Counted from the first letter of the stretch, positions 1 through 15,535 are shown. The stretch: DNA of 64,000 nt from Mycoplasmopsis bovigenitalium (GCF_900660525.1 NZ_LR214970.1:682001-746000); one strand, 5' to 3'. Notes: a model not told the origin generated them from the letters alone. A program made the numbers and translations.

Positions 1-140
1 TTCAAAACAGCAAAATAATTTTCAAAAATTAGCTAATTAGTGTAACATTATTACAGATAATTTAGTGTTTTATTAACAACTAAAATCTACCATTAACATA
101 TAAAGATAAGCTGAAATCATAAAATTTGAAAGGATTTATG

Positions 141-1952
141 ATGAAAACAACAGCTTTTAATTATTCGCGGTTTGCATTCAACATAATAATGAAGAAAAAG
201 AGCACAATAATTATGCCTTTATTGGTATTAATTAGTTCTTTTGCACTTGGTTTAGTCATTAATTTTGCAATTAATGAAAAATACTTGAGTTTGACTTCAT
301 ATTTATATGCGTTTGCAATATTAATAATTACAGTAATTTTTGCATCAATAAAAGCCTTGAATATTTTCAAGGATTTTGAGCAAGAGGGACTTGAGTTAAT
401 TACCTTATCGAAGCCACTGTCGAGAAGTAATTTAGTGCTTGGTAAATTACTAACACTAACCTATTTTGGCTTAATTTGATCAGGTGTTTTAACAGTTTCA
501 GCATTGTTAACTCTTTATGGTGTTTATTCAATAAATTATTGAATTTTATACTCATTATTGTATCTTTTTGTTGGATTATGCACATATTTATTAATTTCAT
601 TGATTACTTCATTGATTGCAAATAAATTGAACCAAAAAATAGCAATTACATTGCCATTAGCATTCTTTATACCCCTTTCATTAGGTGGCGCATTGCTTTC
701 AATAAATTCAACAACAAACATAAACAATGCTGCATATTTTATAAACAAAAAATATCCTTACCACTTAGCCGGTAATGAAGCCAATGTTGAACCATTTTTT
801 ATAAACAACAATAAAGATGAATTATTAATTTTACCTAATGGCATAAATAATGAACAATTCTCAAAACAACAACATCAATATCTAAACGATGTAATGAAGC
901 TATCACAAAATTCATCTATAGAATGGCAAGTTTATTCGTGACTATCATTGCCATATCAACTTCTGGATGTATTTAACAAAGACAATAAAAATGTTTTTGA
1001 AAGCATTCAACCAAACAGTTATAGTAATTTAAGCGACTATGTTTATTACAATGATCTTGATAGAATAACATACAAATATAAACTTGATACTGAACCAAAA
1101 TACACAAAATACCAAACAATTCGTCAAGGAAAAGCGACAAACAACTACATAACACCTGGCTTAATAAAATCTAATTCCGTGATAGACAATGTTGCTAATT
1201 CTGGAGTAATTTATGCTCGTGAAGGAGCATCGGAAATAAACAATGATTTTCCAGAAGATAATTCACAATTTTCTGCTCAAAACAATTTAGTCGGTAAGCT
1301 TCATTGAACAAATGTCAAAGAAGCCTTAAAAGATAAACAGTTCAATAAAATAGCCGCTGAATTTGTTGCAAAAATCAATATAAATAATGACAATTTAAAT
1401 AATTTACACGATACTTTGATGAGTAAGATTTCTGAGTATGTAAATGATTCTAAAAGCACTATAAATCAATACAAAAATGCAAACATAACAATATTCAATG
1501 AATTCGCTGTTAAAGAACAAAAACTTCAATCAGAAATTGAGAGAAAAATTTATTTTGCAGCTAGTTTAATGTATTACATTTACTTCAACCACCAAGACAC
1601 AAAACTTTTCAAAGCAATGATTAAAAATACCTCAATTAACAATAGTTATGGCAATAACCAAATTAAGTTAACAATTAACGGATTTGTTTATAAAATAGGC
1701 GGATTTGACTCAATAAATAAAGAACTTTACATTAAAAAGGGTGAAAATGGGAAAAATGACAAAGTTATAGTTAGATACAACTTAACAGATTCAAGCAATA
1801 ATTATTTATTCACCGCTTCTCCGCAAATGTATTCAATAACTCGCAACAAATTAGTTGTGAATAAAAATCTATATTTTGCACTTTGAATTGGCACAATAGC
1901 AATCCTATTTACCTCAGTTTATTTTGTATATAAAAGAAAGGAATATAAATAA
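141..1952 (+). CDS. ABC-2-like transporter permease with large ectodomain
   Basis: Likely membrane subunit of an ABC exporter. The frame is open from an ATG pair at 138/141 to TAA at 1950-1952 when TGA is read as Trp, giving about 603 aa. I choose 141 because the AAAGGA box (129-134) is then about 6 nt away. Five or six hydrophobic segments lie in the first ~195 residues. A long hydrophilic region (about 195-575, Asn/Lys/Tyr-rich, presumably extracellular) follows, then one C-terminal membrane helix and a Lys/Arg tail. The stop codon overlaps the start of the ATPase gene (TAATG), so the two are translationally coupled. The topology resembles permeases paired with NatA-type ATPases. The substrate is unknown; export of, or interaction with, the adjacent lipoproteins is inference. 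Confidence 0.75.
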
Positions 1953-2662
1953 TGATTAAAGCAAAAAATATACTAAAAATTGCTAACCTTCAAAAAATAT
2001 TCCGCAAAACAAATAGAGGCGTAAAAAATGTAAATTTTGAAATTCCTGAAGGTAATTTTCATGCATTTATTGGCGAAAATGGCGCAGGTAAAACAACAAC
2101 CATTAAAACTATAATTGGCGCTTATGTTGATTATCAAGGAGATATTTTTATCAATGATATAAATATCAAAAATGCTGAAGCTCGTTCAATAATTGGTTAT
2201 GTTCCAGAGGTTGCCATATTCCCCCGTGAATTGAGTGTATTTGACTATTTATATAACTTTTCAATCTTGTCAGGTATTGATAAAAATATAGCTAAAGAAA
2301 GAATTGATTCATTTTTAAAATTATTCGCAATTGATGAATTAAAAAATGAGAAACCTTACACATTTTCATCAGGGCAAAAGAAAAAAATTCTTTTAATTCA
2401 GGCATTATTACATAATCCTAAATTATTAATTTTGGATGAACCAGCAGCAAACCTTGACCCAACTGCTCGTTATGAATTATTTACACTATTAAAAAAACTG
2501 AACAATGAAAAAATAACAATTTTAATATCATCACATGTTTTGGCAGAAATTGATAAATACGTAAACTCAGTAACATTAATTCACAAAGGCGAAATTTTAT
2601 ACTCTGGTGCCAAAAACCAACCATTAGAAAGCTTGTTTTATGAAAAAGTTATTTCTTCATAG
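1952..2662 (+). CDS. ABC transporter ATP-binding protein
   Basis: Cytoplasmic ATPase of 236 aa that would power the upstream permease. Visible motifs: Walker A GENGAGKT (residues 41-48), a Q-loop region near GYVPE, a signature-like FSSGQKKK replacing the classical LSGGQ, Walker B LLILDEPAANLDP, and the H-loop in SSHVL. Length and motif order fit the CcmA/NatA-type ATPases that partner ABC-2 permeases. The start overlaps the permease stop, and the 3' end overlaps the next lipoprotein gene by 23 nt, so five genes appear to form one operon. Confidence 0.9.
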   Translation: MIKAKNILKIANLQKIFRKTNRGVKNVNFEIPEGNFHAFIGENGAGKTTTIKTIIGAYVDYQGDIFINDINIKNAEARSIIGYVPEVAIFPRELSVFDYLYNFSILSGIDKNIAKERIDSFLKLFAIDELKNEKPYTFSSGQKKKILLIQALLHNPKLLILDEPAANLDPTARYELFTLLKKLNNEKITILISSHVLAEIDKYVNSVTLIHKGEILYSGAKNQPLESLFYEKVISS

Positions 2663-3635
2663 TCTTACGCCAATTTTATTGTCAAGTTTTACAATAAGTT
2701 GCACTAAAAACATTGAACAAAAGCAAGAAAAAAACCTAAAAAATGAGTCAAAGTTATACGAAAATGTGCATATTGCAAAAATGTTGAAAAGTTACACTTC
2801 AAATAAAAGTGATGTAGCAAACATTTATATTTCCCAACAAGAAAATATTCCTTATTCAAAGTTTTCTGAACTTAAATATGCTTTTGTTTATGATCCAATT
2901 TTTATTTCAAAAAGCGTTCATAATGTTGGTGGAGAATATCAGTATTTAGCTAATACTTCAAAAAATGTCATCAAAAACACATTGTCAAAAGATTGGTATT
3001 GGACGCTAAATAACATTGATAAATTCAAATTTATATTTAACCCATATGGAGACAGATATCGTGCTTTCAATACAGAAGAAAAATTGTTTAAGCACGTTAA
3101 AAATGAACTTGGTTCTCTTATTTATTCAATCAAAAACATAACTCCTACGAAGTTAATATCTATTCCATTTCAAGAAATCAAGCAGGTAGCTAAATACAAC
3201 AAATTTCAAGAAAAAGAAACATGATACTTGGTTTATAACAATGTTGCACTAAGAATATTTAAATATAAATACAATGGAAATGTTGTTATCCAAATTCACC
3301 CAGATTTACTTTATTTCAAAGACTCTAAAAATATCGAAAATGACTTAAAATCAATTGAAAAAGAAATTTATGAGAAACGAAAATCTAAATTTGAAAGCGC
3401 TTATAAAGAAGAAAAAGAAAGCGCAATGGCATTTGACGATGAAGAATTCAATGAAGAACAATTTATACAACAATACACTGATGATAAATTTATGGAGTTT
3501 CAAGGCATATATCAATACAATGATTATTTTGTTGATGCATTAAATGCACACAATAAAATAAACTCAAATAGCAATGATTTTCACAAAGATCAATTCAATA
3601 TAATTAGATTTAGTATGAGGTTTGTAAATGAATAA
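2640..3635 (+). CDS. Lipoprotein 1 of ABC-linked cluster
   Basis: Predicted surface lipoprotein of 331 aa, with one internal TGA (3222-3224) read as Trp. The N-terminus is MKKLFLHS, a hydrophobic stretch and a lipobox-like SFTISC with Cys near residue 21. After that comes a Lys/Glu-rich ectodomain. It carries the element DWYWTLNNIDKF, which recurs in altered form in the next two genes, so the three are likely distant paralogues. The start lies inside the ATPase gene and the stop overlaps the next start (ATGAATAA). No enzymatic motif is recognised. Confidence 0.75.
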
Positions 3636-4452
3636 GCTTAACAATTTATTGACAAAATTATCATTGCCATTAATAATTTCAACCCCAATTTTAACCGTAT
3701 CTTGTGCTTCTTATGACTATTCAAAACTAAAATCTGAACGCCCTTCAGGTTTTGATTATGTGCCTAAAATCATTGACCAAAGTCAAATTAAAACAGATAA
3801 AATTATCGAGAGTATCCTAAATCAACAATTCAAAAATGATGAAGTTGGTAAAACAGAGTTTATAAAATCACAAGAGAATAATGAATTACTTTTACAAGAA
3901 TTAGCTGCTATTTCTAAAGAATATTCTCGCTCTATGAAACAAGAAACTATTGCTAAATTCAATGATTTTTACACAAAAAATTGAATGTTTTTGTTAAAAA
4001 ACATTGATAAATTGACTTGAAAATACACTAATTGATGAACGCTTGAACCTAAAGGAAATGCTAAGCATTCAGAAAGTTTTATTGAAAATCTTGATAATAA
4101 AGAAATTCAAAATGATTTTAAATTCACTAATAATTACCTTGACAAACTTGAAGTAGGTGACGAATCAAGAGAATCACCAGATGATGTTTTTTACTTGAAA
4201 AAGGATAAGCTAATTATTAGAATGTTTATAACTCGTCAACAAGGTACAAAAAAAGTTATTTTTGATAAATTCATCTATTTCCCTTGAGCCAGAAACAACA
4301 ATATTGCTATAAAACTTATCTCCGATATTGTTCATAATGCAATTATTCACCACAACCAAGAAGGATATAATAGCTTTGAACACGATCTTGTTGTTAACTA
4401 TGGATTGCCTGAACTTGGTGTGTTAATTTTAGGGGATAAAAATGAAATTTAA
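3628..4452 (+). CDS. Lipoprotein 2 of ABC-linked cluster
   Basis: Predicted lipoprotein of 274 aa when five in-frame TGA codons between 3982 and 4290 are read as Trp. The signal region ends in ILTVSC (Cys near residue 26). The middle element NWMFLLKNIDKLTW matches the W-x-W/F-x-L-x-N-[IL]-D-[KR] element of both neighbouring lipoproteins. It overlaps gene 1 by 8 nt and gene 3 by 11 nt, so expression is tightly coupled. The function is unknown. The high density of TGA-Trp just after the element is notable. Confidence 0.7.
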
Positions 4453-5356
4453 AAAAATTCTAAAAACACTAATTACTGGTTCATTAATTAGTTCTCCAAT
4501 CTTAATAACTGCTTGCAATCAGCAAACAACAAAAATGACGCCGCACATTGAAAAAACGAATGAAAAAGAAAAAAAATGGCAACTATTTTTACAATATGAA
4601 TATATTGATTCACTTCTTAAAATAGTGTTTGGAAATAATGCTGATCAAAAAGCTAAATATATTAATGAACAAAAGGCAATAGATGACAAACACTTCTCAG
4701 AAATAAAAGAATATTTAATGTATGCAAACAACGTAACCGCTTTCCAAAGGTCAGAAGATTTAGGTAAAGTACTGCCGCTTTCTAAATTTAGACCAAAATT
4801 AAGTGAGTTATTTAAACAAAATTGACTTTGATTTTTGTTTAACCTAGATCGTTTCACCTTTGCACACTACGAAACATTTGACCAATTTAAAGCCGACTTA
4901 GAAATTCATAGTCTAGATATTCAAAAAAATTCGCTTGATTTAGGAGCATTCCATCGCCCTAAAACCAATCAAGCGCTTCAACACGTAATGTTTGAAAACA
5001 TTAATGAACAAAACAAAGAAATTAATTTCTTTATATTAACTGGCGAAGGCGCAATACTTGAAATAAAACTACAAAAATCAATGCTTAATAAAGAACCCAA
5101 TTCACTAGAAAATAATGAACAAAAAATAAATGTAGAAATATTTACTTATTCGCACATTTATCCTAAACTATTCAAAAATACTGAAGAATTGGAAAAATTT
5201 GATCTTTCAAAATATGTTTCTGCATTGGAAATGTATAGAAATGTATCGGGTGGTAGGACTCCTAAAATCTTGTTTGATAATGAATATGGTGGAGAGCCAC
5301 TTAGATTCACAATTGTTGATGTGGATGATGCACAAAATAAAAAATTGGAAAAGTAA
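4442..5356 (+). CDS. Lipoprotein 3 of ABC-linked cluster
   Basis: Predicted lipoprotein of 304 aa. The signal peptide is MKFKKILKT, a hydrophobic stretch and ILITAC (Cys near residue 25). The NWLWFLFNLDRFTF segment around 4820-4860, which includes a TGA-Trp, matches the shared element of lipoproteins 1 and 2. It is the last gene of the apparent permease-ATPase-lipoprotein operon and is followed directly by a hairpin terminator. No catalytic domain is recognised. Confidence 0.75.
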
Positions 5357-5370
5357 ATTCCAATTTTTTT
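5341..5370 (+). terminator. Rho-independent terminator of ABC/lipoprotein operon
   Basis: AAAATTGGAA and TTCCAATTTTTTT form a stem around AAGTAAA and a T-run. The hairpin overlaps the stop codon of lipoprotein 3. Confidence 0.8.
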
Positions 5371-5411
5371 ATATTTTTATGAATCAAGAAAAATTTAAGG
5401 ATTATTAATAA

Positions 5412-5528
5412 TTATTCTGAGGCTTGAGCTCTTTGCGCTCTTCTTAAATCTCTTGCTTGTTCTTTTTGTAGTTTGTGCAATCTTTTTGCTGCACGTTCTT
5501 TGTTTTTTTGTCTAACAATTTTTCTCAT
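5412..5528 (-). CDS. 38-residue highly basic protein
   Basis: A short ORF below usual calling limits. ATG is at 5528, preceded by GAGGAAAAT (a good Shine-Dalgarno with ~5 nt spacing), and TAA is at 5412-5414. The product begins MRKIVRQKNKERAAKRL and is about 40% Arg/Lys. It is helical-looking and has no Cys, signal or membrane segment. The composition resembles a ribosome- or RNA-associated small protein such as S21, but it is too short for S21 and I do not recognise the family. It lies just upstream of, and in the same direction as the end of, metK (53 nt apart). Confidence 0.6.
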   Translation of the reverse strand: MRKIVRQKNKERAAKRLHKLQKEQARDLRRAQRAQASE

Positions 5529-5581
5529 ATTTTCCTCATTTATTTATAAATTATAAGTTTATTTTAACATAAACAAGATAT

Positions 5582-6724
5582 TTAGAAAATTCTTTCTTTA
5601 ACATATTCTTCTATTTCTTTGACTTTGTTCAATCTCTCTCACGGAAGATCTAAATCATCTCTACCAAAGTGGCCAAAATAACTAGTTTGTTGATAAATTG
5701 GATTTCTTAATTCCAATTGTTCAATAATAGCAGCTGGTCTTAGATCAAACAAATTGTTTATAACTTCTTTAATAAGATCTCTTTCAACTTTTTCTGTTCC
5801 AAAAGTATAAACACTTACTGAAACTGGTTTAGAAATTCCTATCGCATAAGAAACTTGTATCTCAATTCGTTCCGCAAGTCTTGCGGCTACTAAATTTTTA
5901 GCTATTCAACGGCAAGCATATGCAGCAGATCTATCAACTTTTGTACAATCCTTCCCGCTAAATGCTCCGCCGCCATGTCTAGCTGCGCCTCCATATGTAT
6001 CAACTATAATTTTTCTGCCTGTTAATCCAGTGTCCCCAACTGGCCCGCCAATAACAAATCTGCCGGTAGGATTAATTAAAATTTTGTCACAATTTTTGAA
6101 TCCATATTTTTCCAAAACAATTGAAATAATATTGTTTTTCACAAATTTTTTGAATTCTTTTTCATCATAATTTTCATCATGTTGTATTGACATTAAAACA
6201 GTATCAATTTTTGTTTCTTCATAATCAGTATAATCAACAGTAACTTGACTCTTCATATCAGCTTTCGCTCACTTAAACTTGCCTTCAATTCTCAATTTAT
6301 CAGCATATTTTACAAGGTCATGTGCAATCGAAATAGCTAGAGGCATATATGTTTTTGTTTCGGTAGTTGCATAGCCAAACATAATACCTTGGTCGCCTGC
6401 GCCAATTTCATTATTTTCTAGTGCAACACCTTGGCTAATGTCTGAACTTTGTTTTTTAATGTCTGTAATAATTTTTAATTGCTCTGAATAGTAACCTAAT
6501 TTAATTAAAATATTTTTAGCAATTTCAACTGCATCTACATTGGCGCTTGCATAAACCTCACCGCCAATTAATAAAACATTACCAGTAGCAACGGTTTCAA
6601 TTGCTACTCGCGCATATTTATCTTGAAAAATATATGCGTCTAAAATTGCATCAGAAATTTGATCACAAACTTTATCAGGGTGTCCTTGGCCAACACTTTC
6701 GGAAGTAAATAATTTTTTATTCAT
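5582..6724 (-). CDS. metK: S-adenosylmethionine synthetase
   Basis: Makes SAM from methionine and ATP, the methyl donor for enzymes such as TrmB in this window. It is 380 aa, close to the 384 aa of E. coli MetK. Visible motifs: [10 protein letters not shown] near the N-terminus, [12 protein letters not shown] (the conserved hexapeptide region), and GGGAFSGKD followed by TKVDRSAAY. Internal TGA codons are Trp (for example CRWIAKN). The start ATG at 6724 is preceded by GGAG 12 nt away, inside a terminator-like stem of the leader. Confidence 0.96.
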
Positions 6725-6862
6725 AATATAAAAAAGCTCCTTTTAGTTAAAAACAAAAGAGCTCTTTTCACAATCTTATTAGAACATGTTGGAGAAATCT
6801 CCCTAACAATCCACCTTCCTTAGAGGGGTTGGCATGCCTCAATGCTGTCAAGCTAAGCAACT
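6725..6862 (-). promoter_or_regulatory. Structured metK leader, candidate SAM-responsive element
   Basis: The ~140 nt upstream of metK is far more GC-rich than the surrounding spacers and is full of potential stems. These include GGAGATTTCTCC, TTGAGG/CCTC(T)AA, and a final 9-bp stem AGCTCTTTT/AAAAGGAGCT followed by T6, just before the ATG. The last stem looks like an intrinsic terminator and also contains the only GGAG ribosome binding site. Elements such as GCCAACC and AAGGTGG loosely recall the SAM-I clan core (GCAACC, GGUGC), but the consensus is not met. The regulatory role is inferred from position and architecture. Confidence 0.45.
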
Positions 6863-7051
6863 CTTTATGTTTAAATAAATAATAAACTATTATCACTTTT
6901 TTGATAGTATTTTTTCGGATTTTAAATTGATTTTTCGGTTAAAAACCACCCTAATTTTTTATTTTCATTTTATCTAATTTATCTTATAATTACATTACGT
7001 TATTTAAATATAAATAATTAAGATCTTAACAAAATATTTAAGGAGGAAAAT

Positions 7052-7252
7052 ATGGCTATAGTTCCAAAACGTAAAACGTCTAAACAACGTAAACATAAAA
7101 GACGTACACACCATGCGTTAATTCCACAAAACCTTGTAGACTGCAAAAATTGTTCAAACAAAATTCAACAACACAAAGTTTGCCAATTCTGTGGCTTTTA
7201 TAAAGAAAAAATCGTTGAAGGTTACAAAAGTATCAATTCACGTACCCAATAA
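7052..7252 (+). CDS. rpmF: 50S ribosomal protein L32
   Basis: Large-subunit ribosomal protein of 66 aa. The N-terminus MAIVPKRKTSKQRKHKRRTH is typical of L32. It has a zinc ribbon CKNC...CQFC with the usual spacing. A strong AAGGAGG site sits 5-7 nt before the ATG. It stands as a single gene followed by a terminator. Confidence 0.97.
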   Translation: MAIVPKRKTSKQRKHKRRTHHALIPQNLVDCKNCSNKIQQHKVCQFCGFYKEKIVEGYKSINSRTQ

Positions 7253-7269
7253 TAATCCAGTGCACTTAT

Positions 7270-7291
7270 AATCTGCTTTGCAGATTTTTTT
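7270..7291 (+). terminator. Terminator after rpmF
   Basis: AATCTGC, loop TTT, GCAGATT and a T-run immediately downstream of rpmF. Confidence 0.85.
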
Positions 7292-7345
7292 AATATTAAA
7301 ATTAATATAATAAAATATAAATAAACTATATTTTAAAGAGGAATT

Positions 7346-8894
7346 ATGTGATACAAATATTTTCTTCCAGTCGTTATTATTGCTTGTTTTATTGCATTAA
7401 TTGCAGTAGTATTTTTAATTATAAGAAATGGCAAACTACAAAATTACAAAGATAACATAAGCAAAATAAGTGCTCAAATTGTTAAAAATAATTCAAATAA
7501 CAGAGCAGCAATTGCAAGAATTAAACATCTATCAAAAGATTCAAATAGATACCAAAGTGATTTAAGTAAATTGGGAACTATATCAAAAAATATTGAAAAT
7601 ATCACAATAAAATTACAAGAATCTAAAAATAATTTTTTAGAATCTCTAAAAAAATATAATTTAACTATTTGCAAGAAGAATTATTTAAATTTTATTTCCG
7701 CTCATAAAGAATATATAGCCTTAAATTCTGAATTTTCTGCTATTAGCGACACAATAAATAAACACTTAAACGTGATTGAAAATGTTGTACTTAATTCCTT
7801 TGAACTTTTAAAGCAACTTGATAAAAAGTTAGATGCGAATAAAAATAATTTATCGGTTTCCCACCCTTTACTAAAAAAAGAATTAGCGGAACTTAAAGGA
7901 ATAACCATTGAACTTGAAAGTCAAAAAAATTCTCGCAACTTACGCGATGTTTCATCAATTTTAACAGAGCAATCAAAACGTCTAACTGCTTTTGCAGAAA
8001 AAATAAGTCATATTGAATCTATAGAATGATTAGTATTTAAATATATGCCTAAAACTATTGAAAAAGTAAAAGAATCAGGAAAAATTAAAGACTCAATTGA
8101 CAGTATTGAAAATGATCTTTTAACAATGCAATCAAACTTCAAAAATAGATTTTTTCAAGATAATTTAATGGATGCAAAGAAAATGTTAAATCAAATTAAT
8201 ATATTAATTAAGGAAGAAGAATTTGAGGAAGAATTCAAACAATTTGCAATAAAAACAATATCAGATTTAAAACAATCTTTAAATAATGCAAGAGAAAAAT
8301 TGAGTGAAATTAGCCAAAAAGTTAAAATTGCTAAAAACAAAGATATATCACAATATTATGAGGCATTAAATAATTTTGATACACAGTTGAATGAATCAAA
8401 AGACAATGATATTTTGCAATTAACAGTCTTGGTAAGTTCAATTTACAAATTCATACTTGATATTAACAAAATAATATATATCGATACAAAGTTAAATAAA
8501 AAATCAGAATATTTACACTATTTATTAAGAATGTTAGAAGTTTGATATATAAAAATAATTTCATTGAAAAATTCAATGGAAAATTCAATGGAAAATCAAG
8601 CAAAATTTAACGAATTAATTAATATTTACGAAACATTACAACAAACACAAGTTAAACTAACCAAATTTGATATAAAACAGCTTTCAAACAAACTTATTGA
8701 AGTTTATCAAATAGCAATGACAAGCAAAATTTATTACGCAATGTCAATCAACTTAATAAATAAATTATTGCCACTCAGACTAGATAACGAAAATATTGAT
8801 AAAAAAATTAGATTAGCAAACTCATATTTAAAGGAATTTAAGTATAAACAAGCTTTTAAAATGTTGCATGACACAATAAACAAGGAGAAATTGA

Positions 8895-8917
<23 letters not shown>
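7346..8917 (+). CDS. EzrA-like coiled-coil membrane protein
   Basis: The start ATG at 7346 is followed at once by a TGA-Trp codon (MWYKYFLPVVII) and preceded by AAGAGGAATT. The product is 523 aa. It has one N-terminal membrane helix (residues ~4-28) and then long Lys/Glu/Asn/Leu-rich heptad-like coiled coil to the C-terminus. The topology and placement directly before thiI are like the septation-ring regulator EzrA of Firmicutes, and mycoplasma genes at this site are often named so. Sequence similarity is not strong enough by eye to prove a division role. It overlaps thiI by 23 nt. Confidence 0.65.
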
Positions 8918-11418
<2,501 letters not shown>

Positions 11419-11442
11419 ACTTTGTTTATAACTTTAAATAAA

Positions 11443-11478
11443 TTACGTATAGACCTTAATTTAGTCTATACGTTTTTT
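11443..11478 (+). terminator. Terminator after eno
   Basis: ACGTATAGAC and GTCTATACGT form a 9-10 bp stem around CTTAATTTA, then T6. It may also act in the opposite direction. Confidence 0.85.
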
Positions 11479-11482
11479 ATAC

Positions 11483-11507
11483 AAAAAAAGAAGCCTAGGC
11501 TTCTTTG
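11483..11507 (-). terminator. Terminator of ileS-lspA
   Basis: On the minus strand AAAGAAGCC/GGCTTCTTT is followed by a T-run. The stem includes the lspA TAG stop. Confidence 0.75.
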
Positions 11508-12152
11508 TTATCATCATTAGAAACATTTGTAGTTTCGATATTTTCATTTGTAGAAACATAATTATTTTTCTTTTGCTCTTTGATGTATTCAATAATAATT
11601 TCAGTAATAAAGTAAATTATTAATCCAACAGCACCAATCACAAGAAATACGTCAGCAAAGTTAAATGTACCTAGTTCTCTACCACTTCATTTTTCAAGAA
11701 AAGCAGCAAAAACTATATCTTTAACGTAGCCTGAAAACATAAATCTGTCAAGCATATTGCCAACATCACCAGCGGCAATGCATGCAAATAAAATTACACT
11801 AATTTTTGAATCTACAAAAAATGGCACAAAGCATAAAGCTATAAAAATTAAAACACTAATAATTTGGATTAAAACAATTGTTAGCTTACTTTTATCAGGA
11901 ATAATTGTAACACCATGATGTGATACTGAGCGAAATCCTAAAATGGCTCCTTGGTAAATTACTGTTGGATCGCCTTCAAATTTTGATTCATCTTTTCACC
12001 TAAAAATGAATGTTTTTGTCAATTGGTCAATTAAAATAGCGATTAAACAAACACCAACAAATATTGCATAATTAATCAATATTTTGTTTTTATGATTTTT
12101 AAATCTGTCTCTAAATAATTGCACAAAACTTTGAAATTTTGTTTGTTGTTGA

Positions 12153-12160
<8 letters not shown>
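11495..12160 (-). CDS. lspA: Lipoprotein signal peptidase
   Basis: Aspartyl protease that removes signal peptides from Lgt-modified prolipoproteins, matching the many lipoproteins here. It is 221 aa, with three TGA-Trp codons that hide the ORF in the standard code. Four hydrophobic segments are present. The catalytic regions are visible: GDVGNMLDR near residue 135 and FNFADVF near residue 175, the two conserved Asp. N- and C-termini carry extra charged extensions (the C-terminus is Asn/Glu-rich). The ATG lies inside the 3' end of ileS (8-nt overlap), a conserved Firmicutes-like pairing. Confidence 0.93.
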
Positions 12161-14828
<2,668 letters not shown>

Positions 14829-14951
14829 AATGCTCCTTAATATTTAATATTTATATTATATATAAAATTAATAATTTAATATTCATAATGTATAACAACA
14901 ATTTTTGTGACTTTTTTTACCAATTCAATTGAAAAATGAATGAATTAGAAA

Positions 14952-14973
14952 ATAAAAAAGCCGACAGGCGGCG
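14952..14973 (-). terminator. Terminator of the eight-tRNA operon
   Basis: Minus-strand GCCG, loop CCTGT, CGGC and T6, 13 nt after the CCA end of tRNA-Phe. Confidence 0.75.
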
Positions 14974-14985
14974 ATTTTCATCATA

Positions 14986-15061
14986 TGGTGGCTCCGGCAG
15001 GAATCGAACCAGCGACACACGGAGCTTCAATCCGTTGCTCTACCTACTGAGCTACAGAGCC
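14986..15061 (-). tRNA. tRNA-Phe (GAA)
   Basis: Cloverleaf of 76 nt with encoded CCA. Anticodon loop TTGAAGC between ACGGA and TCCGT. Acceptor GGCTCTG/CGGAGCC. Last tRNA of the operon. Confidence 0.96.
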
Positions 15062-15064
15062 TAA

Positions 15065-15141
15065 TGGCGGTCCAGACGGGAATTGAACCCGCGATCTCCT
15101 CCGTGACAGGGAGGCGTATTAAACCACTTTACCACTGGACC
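15065..15141 (-). tRNA. tRNA-Asp (GTC)
   Basis: 77 nt with encoded CCA. Anticodon loop CTGTCAC in stem CCTCC/GGAGG. T-arm GCGGG/CCCGT. It is three bases from tRNA-Phe and tRNA-fMet. Confidence 0.96.
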
Positions 15142-15144
15142 ATT

Positions 15145-15221
15145 TGGTGGCGGAGGTTGGACTTGAACCAACGACCTCAGGGTTATGAGCCCTGCGAGAT
15201 ACCGAGCTTCTCCACTCCGCG
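15145..15221 (-). tRNA. Initiator tRNA-fMet (CAT)
   Basis: 77 nt with encoded CCA. Loop CTCATAA with the three G-C pairs (GGG/CCC) next to it, typical of initiators. Position 1 (C) and position 72 (C) cannot pair. The unpaired end is the initiator hallmark, but A72 is the usual base. Confidence 0.93.
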
Positions 15222-15259
15222 ATATGAGTTGGTGTTAAGGTGCCTATAAAATAGGCGAA

Positions 15260-15352
15260 TGGCGGGTGATGAGGGATTTGAACCCCCGCGGGCCGTGAAG
15301 CCCCTGCTAGTTTTCAAGACTAGTCCCTTCAGCCAGACTTGGGTAATCACCC
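15260..15352 (-). tRNA. tRNA-Ser (TGA)
   Basis: 93-nt class II tRNA with a long variable arm and encoded CCA. Anticodon loop CTTGAAA in stem CTAGT/ACTAG. Confidence 0.95.
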
Positions 15353-15353
15353 G

Positions 15354-15429
15354 TGGTGGACCTAACTGGATTCGAACCGGTAACCGACCGGTTATGAGCC
15401 GGTTGCTCTAACCGTTGAGCTATAGGTCC
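15354..15429 (-). tRNA. tRNA-Ile (CAT, lysidine type)
   Basis: 76 nt with encoded CCA. Anticodon loop CTCATAA in stem CCGG/CCGG. The acceptor GGACCTA/TAGGTCC and overall body match the AUA-reading tRNA-Ile2 of mycoplasmas rather than tRNA-Met. Its C34 would be converted to lysidine by TilS. The position between Met and Ser fits the Firmicutes order. Confidence 0.85.
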
Positions 15430-15454
15430 ATAACAGTTAGAATTTTCCATATAA

Positions 15455-15531
15455 TGGTAGCGTCGAAGAGAGTCGAACTCTTGACCTTCCGGGTATGAAC
15501 CGGACGCTCTAACCAACTGAGCTACAACGCC
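15455..15531 (-). tRNA. Elongator tRNA-Met (CAT)
   Basis: 77 nt with encoded CCA. Loop TTCATAC in stem TCCGG/CCGGA, with normal acceptor pairing (GGCGTTG). These features mark elongator Met. Confidence 0.9.
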
Positions 15532-15535
15532 ATAA

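Noticed and set aside
6760..6862. 4.5S (SRP) RNA or canonical T-box/SAM-I riboswitch at the metK leader
   Set aside because: The SRP loop with the AGCAG internal-loop strand is missing, the T-box sequence UGGNACCGCG is absent, and the SAM-I consensus core is only partly matched.
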